Positions 24,590-32,417 of a DNA stretch of 64,000 nucleotides are shown here, piece after piece. Both the position numbers and the translations under genes were made by a program. Below the pieces are notes generated by a model, which was given only the letters and a program-made list of their open reading frames with translations, was not told the origin of the DNA and did not search any database. The stretch covers positions 1 through 64,000 of the forward strand of contig CAZXKQ010000003.1 in assembly GCA_964641395.1 (NCBI GenBank). Direction: 5' to 3'. Within the stretch, counting starts at the first letter, position 1; every line of letters starts with the position of its first letter. Source of the DNA: CANQBR01 sp964641395 (GTDB lineage: Bacteria; Bacillota; Negativicutes; Acidaminococcales; Acidaminococcaceae).

Positions 24590-26639
24590 ACTGGCTACCA
24601 CCCTCGGTTTTTGCTACGGGGTGAAGCGGGCGGTGCAGCTGGCCTTTGACGCCGCCGCCCGGGGGGAGGAGGGCGCCACCCTAGGCCCCCTCATCCACAA
24701 CCCCCAGCTCATCGATCAATTGGCGGCGGCAGGGATAGGCTGCCGGGAGGAGGTGGGGGACTTTCCCCCCGGCTCCACCATCATCATCCGCTCCCACGGG
24801 GTGGGGCCCCAGGTTTACCAGGCCATCCAGGAGAGGGGGCTGCGGCTCATCGACGCCACCTGCCCCAGCGTGGCCCTGGCCCAGAAGAAGGCGGCGGAAG
24901 CTGCCGCTGACGGCTACCTGCCCCTGATTATCGGCGAAAAAAATCATCAAGAAGTAAAAAGTTTGTTAAGTCATGCAGGAAAACAGGCTGTTTGTGTAGA
25001 AGATGACAAGGATATTGCTAATATCCCCTCTTGGCCCCGCTACGGGGTGATCATCCAGACCACCTTTGAGGAGGCCAAGTTCCGGCAGCTGTTGGCGGCC
25101 ATCAAGGCGGCCAAGGGCGGGGAGTACCGGATCGAGAGCACCATCTGCCACGCCACCGCCCAGCGGCAGCAGGCGGCGGTGGAGCTGGCCGCCCAGGTGG
25201 ACGCCATGGTGGTGATAGGGGGACGGAGCAGCGCCAACACCAGGCATCTCTACGAGATAGTGAAGCGGGTCTGCCCCCGGAGCTACCAGGTGGAGACGGC
25301 GGCAGAGTTGGAGCCGGCCTGGTTCGCAGGTTGTGAGGTAGTAGGTATTACGGCAGGGGCATCCACCCCCGACCGTTTAATTAAGGAGGCAAAGGCTGTA
25401 ATGGAAAACGAAGATTTTGGCAAAATGCTGGAGGAACAAGGAGAAGTGGAGGTGTATCCAGGCAAGACCGTGGAAGGCGAAGTCATTCACAAGGATAATG
25501 ACGGCGTTTATGTAAGCTTTGGCTATAGACATGACGGCAAAATTCCTTACAGTGAGTGGGCCGCCGGCGTACCTCTGGACCAGGTCAAGGAGAGCATAGA
25601 GGTGGGCCAGAAGGTGAAGGCCGTGGTGGTGGCTGGCAAAAACGAAGACAGCACCGTACGCCTGTCCAAGATCAGGGCTGACAAAGAGGCTGCCTGGGAG
25701 CATGTAGCCCCCCTGGAAGAAGGGGAGAGACGGCCTGCCCAGGTCACTGTCACCCGGATCGTCAAGAACAAGGCTAAGAACATCGTAGGCCTGTCCGTAA
25801 AGGTTGAAGGGGTGGACGGCTTCATGCCTGCCTCTCACGTAGAGCTCCGCCGGGTGGAGGACTTCACTCCCTACATCGGCCAGGAGCTGGCTGCGGAGAT
25901 CATCGAAGTCGACTTGGAGAAGAAGCGGATCGTAGTATCCCGCCGCAACCTGTTGAAGGCCGAGCGGGAGGCTAAGCACCAAGCCTATCTGCAGCAGAAG
26001 GAAGAGAACCGCCTCCGCCGCCAGCAAGAGCGGGAGGAGCGGGAAGAGCGGGCCTACAACTCGGTAGCCGAAGGAGAGGTGCTCCAAGGCAAGGTAGTGA
26101 AGGTGGCTGAGTTCGGCCTCTTCGTAGAGGTGGGCGACGGCCTGGTAGGCCTGGTCCACAACACCGAGCTGAGCTGGGATAGGAGCGTGAAGGCTGCCGA
26201 CGTGGCCGATGTAGGCGACGAGGTAACGGTGCTGGTGAAGAAGATAGACCGGGAAGCTAAGAGGGTAGCCCTCTCCATCAAGGCCAACCTGCCGGATCCT
26301 TGGGTGGAGGAGGCCCAGCAGCTGCGCATCGGCCAGGTGCTGGACGTAGAGGTGGTCCGCTTCCTAGCCTTCGGCGCCATCGTGCGGATCAGCGAGCGGC
26401 TGGAGGGCCTGGTGCACATCTCTGAGATCGCCGAGGAGAGGATCGCCAAGCCTGACGACGTGCTGAGCCTAGGCCAGAAGGTGAAGGCTACGGTGCTGAA
26501 GAAGGATCTGGAAGGGAAGAAGATCGGCCTCTCCATCGTGCGGGCCAAGAGGCAGCAGGAGAAGGACGAGTACCGTTCCTACCTGAACAATAAGAAGGGC
26601 CTCAGCGTGGATCTCACCGACAAGTTCAAACTGGACTGA
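24579..26639 (+). CDS. IspH fused to ribosomal protein S1
   Basis: A 686-residue fusion. Residues 1-285 are 4-hydroxy-3-methylbut-2-enyl diphosphate reductase (IspH), with the three cluster cysteines at C12 (GFCYGVKRA), C95 (DATCPS) and C190 (TICHATAQRQ); it makes isoprenoid precursors by the MEP pathway. Residues from about 300 hold four S1 RNA-binding repeats, ending after LSIVRAKRQ, as in Firmicute short S1. The fusion is known in Clostridia and Negativicutes. One segment (residues about 118-152) is noticeably more AT-rich than the rest. Overlaps plsC and ends at a strong terminator. Confidence 0.96.
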   Translation: MKVRLATTLGFCYGVKRAVQLAFDAAARGEEGATLGPLIHNPQLIDQLAAAGIGCREEVGDFPPGSTIIIRSHGVGPQVYQAIQERGLRLIDATCPSVALAQKKAAEAAADGYLPLIIGEKNHQEVKSLLSHAGKQAVCVEDDKDIANIPSWPRYGVIIQTTFEEAKFRQLLAAIKAAKGGEYRIESTICHATAQRQQAAVELAAQVDAMVVIGGRSSANTRHLYEIVKRVCPRSYQVETAAELEPAWFAGCEVVGITAGASTPDRLIKEAKAVMENEDFGKMLEEQGEVEVYPGKTVEGEVIHKDNDGVYVSFGYRHDGKIPYSEWAAGVPLDQVKESIEVGQKVKAVVVAGKNEDSTVRLSKIRADKEAAWEHVAPLEEGERRPAQVTVTRIVKNKAKNIVGLSVKVEGVDGFMPASHVELRRVEDFTPYIGQELAAEIIEVDLEKKRIVVSRRNLLKAEREAKHQAYLQQKEENRLRRQQEREEREERAYNSVAEGEVLQGKVVKVAEFGLFVEVGDGLVGLVHNTELSWDRSVKAADVADVGDEVTVLVKKIDREAKRVALSIKANLPDPWVEEAQQLRIGQVLDVEVVRFLAFGAIVRISERLEGLVHISEIAEERIAKPDDVLSLGQKVKATVLKKDLEGKKIGLSIVRAKRQQEKDEYRSYLNNKKGLSVDLTDKFKLD

Positions 26640-26672
26640 AGGATGTAACCCCCTAGGCGCTAGGGTTGTCGA

Positions 26673-26706
26673 CGGCAGGCTGCGGCCTGCCGTTTGCTTT
26701 TTTTTC
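26673..26706 (+). terminator. Terminator after ispH-rpsA
   Basis: An 8-bp stem CGGCAGGC/GCCTGCCG with a TGCG loop and a long T-rich tail. Ends the trpS-to-ispH transcript. Confidence 0.88.
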
Positions 26707-26715
26707 CTAAAGCCC

Positions 26716-26744
26716 TTGCCAAGGCCAGGGGCTTTTGGTATAAT
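26716..26744 (+). promoter_or_regulatory. Promoter of rplS
   Basis: TTGCCA at 26716-26721, 17-base spacer, consensus TATAAT at 26739-26744. A GC-rich leader of about 150 nt follows. Confidence 0.85.
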
Positions 26745-26901
26745 AGGACGGTAATACGGGCGGTCCTCTGTCTTGAGGCCCCTTCCTCCGGGGAGGGCTC
26801 CCAGCAGGCCGGCCCCCTCTGGCTGCCCGGACCGGGGCGCTGCGAGGGCTGGCGGCTAGCAGGGTTGGACGACATGAACGTCTATGGCATAGGAGGAAAG
26901 C

Positions 26902-27243
26902 ATGAACATCATCGAAGTCTTAGAGCGGGAACAGCTCCGCACCGACATTCCCGAATTCCGCCCTGGCGACACCCTGAGGGTGCATGTGAAGGTAGTAGAG
27001 GGCACCCGGGAGCGTATCCAGGTTTTTGAAGGGGTCTGCATCGCCCGCAGCGGCAGCGGCGTGCGGGAGAACTTCACCGTACGCCGTATCTCCTACGGTG
27101 TAGGCGTAGAGCGTACCTTCCCCCTCCACAGCCCCCGGCTGGATAAGATCGTAGTAGCCCGGAAGGGCATCGTGCGCCGGGCTAAGTTGTACTATCTGCG
27201 CAAGCTCACCGGCAAGGCCGCCCGGATCAAGGAGCGCCGCTGA
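26902..27243 (+). CDS. rplS: 50S ribosomal protein L19
   Basis: A 113-residue L19 with FRPGDTLRVHVKVVEGTRERIQVFEG and GVGVERTFPLHSP, at the 30S-50S interface. AGGAGG precedes the start. It has its own promoter here rather than following rimM-trmD as in many bacteria. A terminator closes it. Confidence 0.97.
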   Translation: MNIIEVLEREQLRTDIPEFRPGDTLRVHVKVVEGTRERIQVFEGVCIARSGSGVRENFTVRRISYGVGVERTFPLHSPRLDKIVVARKGIVRRAKLYYLRKLTGKAARIKERR

Positions 27244-27271
27244 GCAGCGGTTTCCCAGGAGAGCCACAGTC

Positions 27272-27297
27272 AAGGGATCGCCAGGCGGTCCCTTTTC
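27272..27297 (+). terminator. Terminator after rplS
   Basis: Stem AAGGGATCG pairing with CGGTCCCTT (one G-T pair), extended by inner bases, then TTTTC. Confidence 0.7.
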
Positions 27298-27323
27298 TCA
27301 TAGCTAGGGGTGGATTATTTCCC

Positions 27324-27352
27324 TTTACTATGGCGGCTTAATCTGTTATACT
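27324..27352 (+). promoter_or_regulatory. Promoter of lepB-rbgA
   Basis: TTTACT at 27324-27329, 17-base spacer, TATACT at 27347-27352, about 30 bases before the coding region. Confidence 0.78.
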
Positions 27353-27383
27353 AAACCGTAGTGTAGAAAGGTGATACAGCCCT

Positions 27384-27974
27384 ATGAACAGAACCCGCAG
27401 GGAGAAGGAGAAGGAGAAGCACTCTTGGCAGGATACGGCCAGCGATTGGCTGGTCAGCATCATCGTGGCCGTGGCCCTGGCCTTCTGCATCCGCACCTTC
27501 TTGGTGGAGCCCTACATGGTAGAGGGAACCTCTATGTACCCTACCCTGGTGAACCACGAACGGCTGCTGGTGGACAAGCTGAGCTTTTTCTTCACCGATC
27601 CCGCCCGGGGGGAGATCGTAGTCTTCCGCTACCCTAAGGACGAGAGCAGGGACTTTATCAAGCGGGTCATCGCCGTAGGAGGGGACACGGTGGAACTGCG
27701 GGACGGCCGGGTGCTGGTGAACGGCAAGCAGCTGGAGGAGGACTACGTGTGGAAGGAAGACCCGAAGGGGGCCAACCACAGCGACTACCGGAAGGCAGTG
27801 GTGCCTAAGGGCCACATCTTCGTGCTGGGGGACAACCGCAATAATTCTGAGGACAGCCGTTTCGCCGACGTGTCCTTCGTGCCCCACAAGCTGGTGAAGG
27901 GGCGGGCCCTGGCCGCCTTCTGGCCGGTGGAGCAGGCCCGGGTCCTCCATCCGGATCCTGGCAGGGCTAAGTGA
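27384..27974 (+). CDS. lepB: Signal peptidase I
   Basis: A 196-residue type I signal peptidase. A basic N-terminus and one membrane segment (SIIVAVALAFCIRTF) precede the catalytic serine in EGTSMYPTL and the lysine in FIKRVIAVGGDT; GDNRNNSEDSR is the late conserved box. Cleaves signal peptides on the outer face of the cytoplasmic membrane. Its stop overlaps the rbgA start (TGATG). Confidence 0.96.
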   Translation: MNRTRREKEKEKHSWQDTASDWLVSIIVAVALAFCIRTFLVEPYMVEGTSMYPTLVNHERLLVDKLSFFFTDPARGEIVVFRYPKDESRDFIKRVIAVGGDTVELRDGRVLVNGKQLEEDYVWKEDPKGANHSDYRKAVVPKGHIFVLGDNRNNSEDSRFADVSFVPHKLVKGRALAAFWPVEQARVLHPDPGRAK

Positions 27975-28834
27975 TGGACAGACCCCAATTGGCCATCCAG
28001 TGGTTTCCCGGCCACATGACCAAGGCCAAGCGGATGATGGAGGCCCAGCTGAAGCTGGTGGACGTGGTGGTAGAGCTCTTAGACGCCCGGGCCCCCCGCT
28101 CCAGCCGCAGCCCCCTGCTGAGGCAGCTGCTGGCCGGTAAGCCCCATGTGCTGGCCCTGAACAAGGCGGACATGGCGGACGGCGCCCAGACGGCCCTGCA
28201 CCTGCAGCGCTTAGCGGAGGAGGGCTGCCCCGTCTGCCTGCTGGCTGCGGAGAAGGGCAGGGGGCTGAAGGAGCTGGTGGCCGCCATCAGGGAGGCAGCC
28301 AGCCCGGCCCTGGCCCGTTGGCGGCAGAAGGGCTTACGGCCCAGGCCGGTGCGGGTGATGATCCTGGGCATACCCAACGTAGGCAAGTCCACCCTTATCA
28401 ACCGGCTGGCCGGGAAGAACAAGGCGGCGGTGGAGGACAGGCCCGGGGTGACACGGGGCCAGCAGTGGGTGAGCATAGCCCAGGGGCTGGAACTGTTAGA
28501 CACCCCCGGAGTGCTCAGCCCCAAACTGGAAGACGGGGGCGTGGGCTTCGCCCTGGCGGTGACCGGGGCCATCAGGGAGGAGGTCTTCGACCGGGAGCAG
28601 GCGGCCTTGCTGCTGTTGGGCTTCTTGCGAGAGACCTATCCCCGGCTTTTGACAAGTAAATACGCTATTGTTCTTGAGACTAGTGATTTGGTAGAAGATG
28701 TAGTGGCGAAAATCGCAGTTTCTCGTGGTTGTCTTAAAACCGGCGGCAGCGTGGATGTCCAACGGGTGCTCAGCCTGGTACTGCGGGATTTTCGCTCTGG
28801 CAGACTGGGCCGGGCCACTGTGGACCAAGCCTAG
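27974..28834 (+). CDS. rbgA: Ribosome biogenesis GTPase RbgA (YlqF)
   Basis: A 286-residue circularly permuted GTPase: G4 (LNKADMAD) comes first, then G1 (GIPNVGKSTLINRL) near residue 135 and G3 (DTPG). It helps late 50S subunit assembly. The opening IQWFPGHMTKAKRMM is a family signature. Near 28640-28745 a run of codons is much more AT-rich than the rest of the gene. Coupled to lepB by a one-base overlap. Confidence 0.95.
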   Translation: MDRPQLAIQWFPGHMTKAKRMMEAQLKLVDVVVELLDARAPRSSRSPLLRQLLAGKPHVLALNKADMADGAQTALHLQRLAEEGCPVCLLAAEKGRGLKELVAAIREAASPALARWRQKGLRPRPVRVMILGIPNVGKSTLINRLAGKNKAAVEDRPGVTRGQQWVSIAQGLELLDTPGVLSPKLEDGGVGFALAVTGAIREEVFDREQAALLLLGFLRETYPRLLTSKYAIVLETSDLVEDVVAKIAVSRGCLKTGGSVDVQRVLSLVLRDFRSGRLGRATVDQA

Positions 28835-28838
28835 GCAG

Positions 28839-28858
28839 GCCGCCGCAAGGCGGCTTTT
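28839..28858 (+). terminator. Short terminator after rbgA
   Basis: GCCGCC/GGCGGC stem with a GCAA loop and four T. Weak tail, so some readthrough to rnhB is possible. Confidence 0.6.
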
Positions 28859-28978
28859 CTCATGCGTTTTTTGGTGGTAGTTGGTGCTTCTCCGGCCACA
28901 GGCCGGGGACGGGCCGGCCCTTGAGGCAGTACGCGGCGGGCCTGAAGAAACTTCTGGAAAGGAGGAGGTACTGCTAGT

Positions 28979-29818
28979 ATGAGTGGTTTGACTCTTAGGG
29001 AAATAAGGGAGCTGTTGCAGGCGCCGGAGGGTGCTAGCCAGTCCCTGCTGGCCTCCCTGGCCCAGGATCCCCGCCAGGGGGTGCAGGCCCTGCTCCAGGC
29101 CTACCAGGCCCGGCTGCGGCGCCAGGAGGCGGAGAGGGCCCGGCTGGGACAGCTCTACAGCTATGAGCGGCAGCTGGCAGAGGCCGGTTACAGCCCCGTC
29201 TGCGGCGTAGACGAGGCCGGCCGGGGGCCCCTGGCGGGGCCCATGGTGGTGGCAGGGGTGAGCCTGCCCCTGGACGCCTTCCTGCCAGGGCTGAACGACA
29301 GCAAGAAGCTGAGCGCCTCCGCCCGGGCGAGGCTGTATGAGGCCGTCCTAGGCCAGGCCCTCGGGGTGGAGGTGGCCCTGATCAGCGTCAGCACCATCGA
29401 CAGGCTGAACGTCTACCAGGCCGCCAAATGGGGCTTCCAACAGGTGATCCAGCGGCTCCGCCCCCGGCCCGCGGCCGCCCTTACCGACGCCATGCCCCTG
29501 CCGGCGGCAGTCGGCAAGGTGGTGAGCCTGGTCCACGGGGACGCCCGCAGCGCCGCCATCGCCGCCGCCAGCATAGTGGCCAAGGTGACCAGGGACAGGC
29601 TGATGCTGGAACTGGACCGGGCCTATCCCGTCTACGGCTTCGCCCGGCACAAGGGGTACGGCAGCAGGGAGCACCTGGCGGCCCTGGCCCGCTACGGCCC
29701 CTGCCCCCAGCACCGCCGCTCCTATGAGCCGGTGAAGAGCCTGGGCCTAGGGCCGGCCCCGGTGGAGGAAGACCTGTTCTTCTCCCCTCTGGCAGGGCAG
29801 TACCGGGCTGAGGTTTGA
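28979..29818 (+). CDS. rnhB: Ribonuclease HII
   Basis: A 279-residue RNase HII, which removes ribonucleotides from DNA. The catalytic core holds GVDEAGRGPLAGPMVVAGV (Asp-Glu), LNDSKKLS and the later DAMPLP and GDARSAAIAAASIVAKVTRD segments. A 75-residue helical extension precedes the core, as in several Firmicute enzymes. AAGGAGG lies upstream. The stop overlaps the yraN start. Confidence 0.94.
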   Translation: MSGLTLREIRELLQAPEGASQSLLASLAQDPRQGVQALLQAYQARLRRQEAERARLGQLYSYERQLAEAGYSPVCGVDEAGRGPLAGPMVVAGVSLPLDAFLPGLNDSKKLSASARARLYEAVLGQALGVEVALISVSTIDRLNVYQAAKWGFQQVIQRLRPRPAAALTDAMPLPAAVGKVVSLVHGDARSAAIAAASIVAKVTRDRLMLELDRAYPVYGFARHKGYGSREHLAALARYGPCPQHRRSYEPVKSLGLGPAPVEEDLFFSPLAGQYRAEV

Positions 29819-30183
29819 CTAAGGAGAGAGCTTATCTAGGAGCTAGCGGCGAGGATCTGGCCTGCCGCTATCTGCTGCAAAAAGGTTATACCATACTCCA
29901 TCGCAACCTGGTCTGCGGCCGGCTGGGAGAGCTGGACATCGTAGCCCGCAAGCCAGGCTTTCTCTGCTTCATCGAGGTGAAGACCCGCAGCAGCGACCTG
30001 TACGGCCTGCCCTGCGAGGCGGTGACCAAGGGGAAGCAGCGCAAGCTGCGCCGCTGCGCCCAGTACTATCTGCTGCGCCAGGGCTACGGCCCCGACCCGC
30101 CGGCCCTCTCTTTTGAGATTGTAGAGATCTACAGGCAGCAGGACGGGGGCAGCTATCTGCGGCACCTGCCCCACTGCTTTTAG
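29815..30183 (+). CDS. yraN: YraN/UPF0102 endonuclease-like protein
   Basis: A 122-residue UPF0102 protein with an endonuclease-like fold: GASGEDLACRYLLQKGY, NLVCGRLGELDIVARK and FIEVKTRSS carry the Glu/Asp/Glu-X-Lys residues. The start appears to be TTG overlapping the rnhB stop (TTTGA); no ATG or GTG is available before the conserved region. Genetic links to rnhB and comM are common. Cellular role is not settled. Confidence 0.88.
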   Translation: MTKERAYLGASGEDLACRYLLQKGYTILHRNLVCGRLGELDIVARKPGFLCFIEVKTRSSDLYGLPCEAVTKGKQRKLRRCAQYYLLRQGYGPDPPALSFEIVEIYRQQDGGSYLRHLPHCF

Positions 30184-30226
30184 GCGGCTTCCAGGGACGG
30201 AAGAAGAAGGATGGAGGAGGTAGACT

Positions 30227-31747
30227 ATGTTTGCCCATGTTTTAGGCGAAACCACCCTAGGCATAGACGGGGTGAGCATCGCTGTAGAAGTAGACGTTGC
30301 CAACGGCCTGCCGGGCTTTGACATCGTAGGCCTGCCCAATGCGGCAGTGAAGGAGTCCAAGGAGAGGGTGAAGGCGGCCTTCCGCAACACCGGCCTGCCC
30401 TTTCCCCTCACCCACATCACCGTGAACCTAGCGCCGGCGGATTTGAAGAAGGAGGGCTCCGGCCTGGACCTGGCCATAGCGGTAGGCATCCTGGCCAGCT
30501 CCCACTACCTGCGCCAAAAAGAGGTGTCAGGCAAGGTCTTCATCGGCGAACTATCCTTAGACGGCAAGCTGCGGGAGGTGAGCGGCGTCCTGTCCATGAT
30601 CCTGGAGGCCAGGAGGGCGGGCTACCAGGAGGTCTACATCCCCAGCGGCAACGAGGCAGAGGGGAAGCTGGTCCAGGGCCTCCGGGTCTACGGGGTGCCG
30701 GACCTGGCCAGCCTCATCGCCCATTTGAAGGGGGAGCAGCTCTTGCCGGCCCTGCCCAAGGAGGATCTGCTGCTGAGCGGACCCCGCTCCTACGCCTACG
30801 ACTTCAGCGAGGTCCGGGGCCAGCTGGTGGCCCGGCGGGCCCTGGAGATAGCCGCCGCCGGGGGCCACAGCATCCTGATGGTAGGCTCTCCTGGTTGCGG
30901 CAAGACCATGCTGGCCCGCAGGCTGGTAACCATCATGCCCCCTATGACCGAGGCGGAGGCCCTGGAGGTTACTAAGATCTATTCCATCGTAGGCATGCTG
31001 CCTAAGGGAGGCAGCATCATGCTGGAGCGGCCCTTCCGCAGCCCCCACCACAGCGTCTCCGCCAACGCCCTGCTGGGAGGGGGCAGCGTGCCCAGGCCGG
31101 GGGAGGTGACCCTTAGCCACAACGGGGTGCTCTTCCTAGACGAGCTGCCGGAATTTGAGCGGAACACCCTGGAAATGCTCCGCCAGCCCTTGGAGGACGG
31201 GGCGGTGAACATCTCCCGGGTGCGGGCGGCCCTCAGCTTTCCCAGCCGCTTCCTCCTCATCGGGGCCATGAACCCCTGCCCCTGCGGCTACTATGGGGAT
31301 CCAGTCCACCCCTGCACCTGCAAGCCTAAGCAGATCGATGACTACCGCCGCCGCATCTCCGGCCCCCTGCTGGACCGGATCGACATGCAGATCAACTTGG
31401 TGCGGGTGGAGTTCGGCCAGCTGAAGCACCGGGAGGCAGGGGAGGCCTCCCCGGCTATCCGGCAGCGGGTGGTGGCCGCCAGGCAGCGGCAACTGCAGCG
31501 CTTCCAGGACGGGGATATCTACTGCAACGCCCAGATGGGCCGCAGCCAGGTGGAGCAGTTCTGCTCCTTGGACGGGGCGGCCCAGCAGCTGCTGGAGAAG
31601 TACTTTAATGCTCTCAACCTCAGCGCCCGCAGCCACGACCGCATCCTCAAGGTGGCCCGCACCATAGCCGACTTAGGGGGCCAGGAGGAGATCAGCGGCC
31701 GCCACATCGCCGAGGCCATCTCTTTGCGTACCAGTATGCAAAACTAG
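30227..31747 (+). CDS. comM: ComM/YifB family AAA ATPase
   Basis: A 506-residue Mg-chelatase-like AAA protein. The N-terminal domain (VDVANGLPGFDIVGLPNAAVKESKERV) precedes Walker A GSPGCGKT near residue 222 and Walker B GVLFLDELPEF, with a zinc-like CPCGYYGDP..CTC segment. ComM is a helicase that promotes branch migration during natural transformation. GGAGG precedes the start. Confidence 0.93.
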   Translation: MFAHVLGETTLGIDGVSIAVEVDVANGLPGFDIVGLPNAAVKESKERVKAAFRNTGLPFPLTHITVNLAPADLKKEGSGLDLAIAVGILASSHYLRQKEVSGKVFIGELSLDGKLREVSGVLSMILEARRAGYQEVYIPSGNEAEGKLVQGLRVYGVPDLASLIAHLKGEQLLPALPKEDLLLSGPRSYAYDFSEVRGQLVARRALEIAAAGGHSILMVGSPGCGKTMLARRLVTIMPPMTEAEALEVTKIYSIVGMLPKGGSIMLERPFRSPHHSVSANALLGGGSVPRPGEVTLSHNGVLFLDELPEFERNTLEMLRQPLEDGAVNISRVRAALSFPSRFLLIGAMNPCPCGYYGDPVHPCTCKPKQIDDYRRRISGPLLDRIDMQINLVRVEFGQLKHREAGEASPAIRQRVVAARQRQLQRFQDGDIYCNAQMGRSQVEQFCSLDGAAQQLLEKYFNALNLSARSHDRILKVARTIADLGGQEEISGRHIAEAISLRTSMQN

Positions 31748-32019
31748 TTTTCCTTCTCTATTTTGAAGCAGATACTACGGTATTTATCGGCTTTTAACTT
31801 TTCTTCTTTTGTTGTAGAATATTTAGCAAGGAAGATCAGTAGGGTTCCGGCCTTCCAGGCAGGGGCCCGGAGGGCGGTACAGGCCCGAACCCAGCCCTGA
31901 CGGCAGGGGGCCAAGACCTGGCTCCCTCCCCAGCCAGAGCTTTGCCAGGGGGGCGTCCCGCCCCGGCTGGCAGGTTGCCGGCGGGCTAGGAAGTAGTGCA
32001 AGGAAACGAGGTGCAGACT

Positions 32020-32346
32020 ATGGTAAGCAACGAGTTCATCATCGCCCGTATCAACGAGCTGTGCGAGAAGAAAAAGCTGTCCCACTACCGCTTGGCTCTG
32101 AAAAGCGGCATCGCCCAGTCCTCAGTCTCTTCTATGCTGAACGGCAAAAGCACCCCTTCTGTCTACAGCTTGGAGAAGCTGTGCAAGGGCTTGGACATGA
32201 CCCTGGCCCAGTTCTTCGCCGGGGAGGATGCCTATCCAGACTTCACTCCTATGCAGGAGGAGCTATTCACCACCTTCAACGCCCTCTCCAAGCGGAAGAA
32301 AGAGTTGGTTCTGGCCTATGTGCAGGGCCTCAGAGATGCGAAATAG
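32020..32346 (+). CDS. XRE-family transcriptional regulator
   Basis: A 108-residue single-domain regulator. Residues 8-65 form the five-helix Cro/C1-type HTH (LSHYRLALKSGIAQSSVSSMLNGKST is its recognition region). The remaining 40 residues are helical and may dimerise. Start at 32020 is favoured over the in-frame ATG at 31996 because the conserved domain starts there. About 270 bases upstream contain only weak promoter-like sequence (TAGAAT at 31815-31820). Targets unknown. Confidence 0.85.
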   Translation: MVSNEFIIARINELCEKKKLSHYRLALKSGIAQSSVSSMLNGKSTPSVYSLEKLCKGLDMTLAQFFAGEDAYPDFTPMQEELFTTFNALSKRKKELVLAYVQGLRDAK

Positions 32347-32357
32347 CGAGCACCAGG

Positions 32358-32397
32358 CCCCAGCCGGCTGGATAGGGCAGGCTGGGGTCTTTTTTTA
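32358..32397 (+). terminator. Terminator after the XRE gene
   Basis: 8-bp stem CCCCAGCC/GGCTGGGG with a 14-base loop and TCTTTTTTT. Confidence 0.85.
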
Positions 32398-32417
32398 CGG
32401 AAAGCAGGGAAGCAGGT

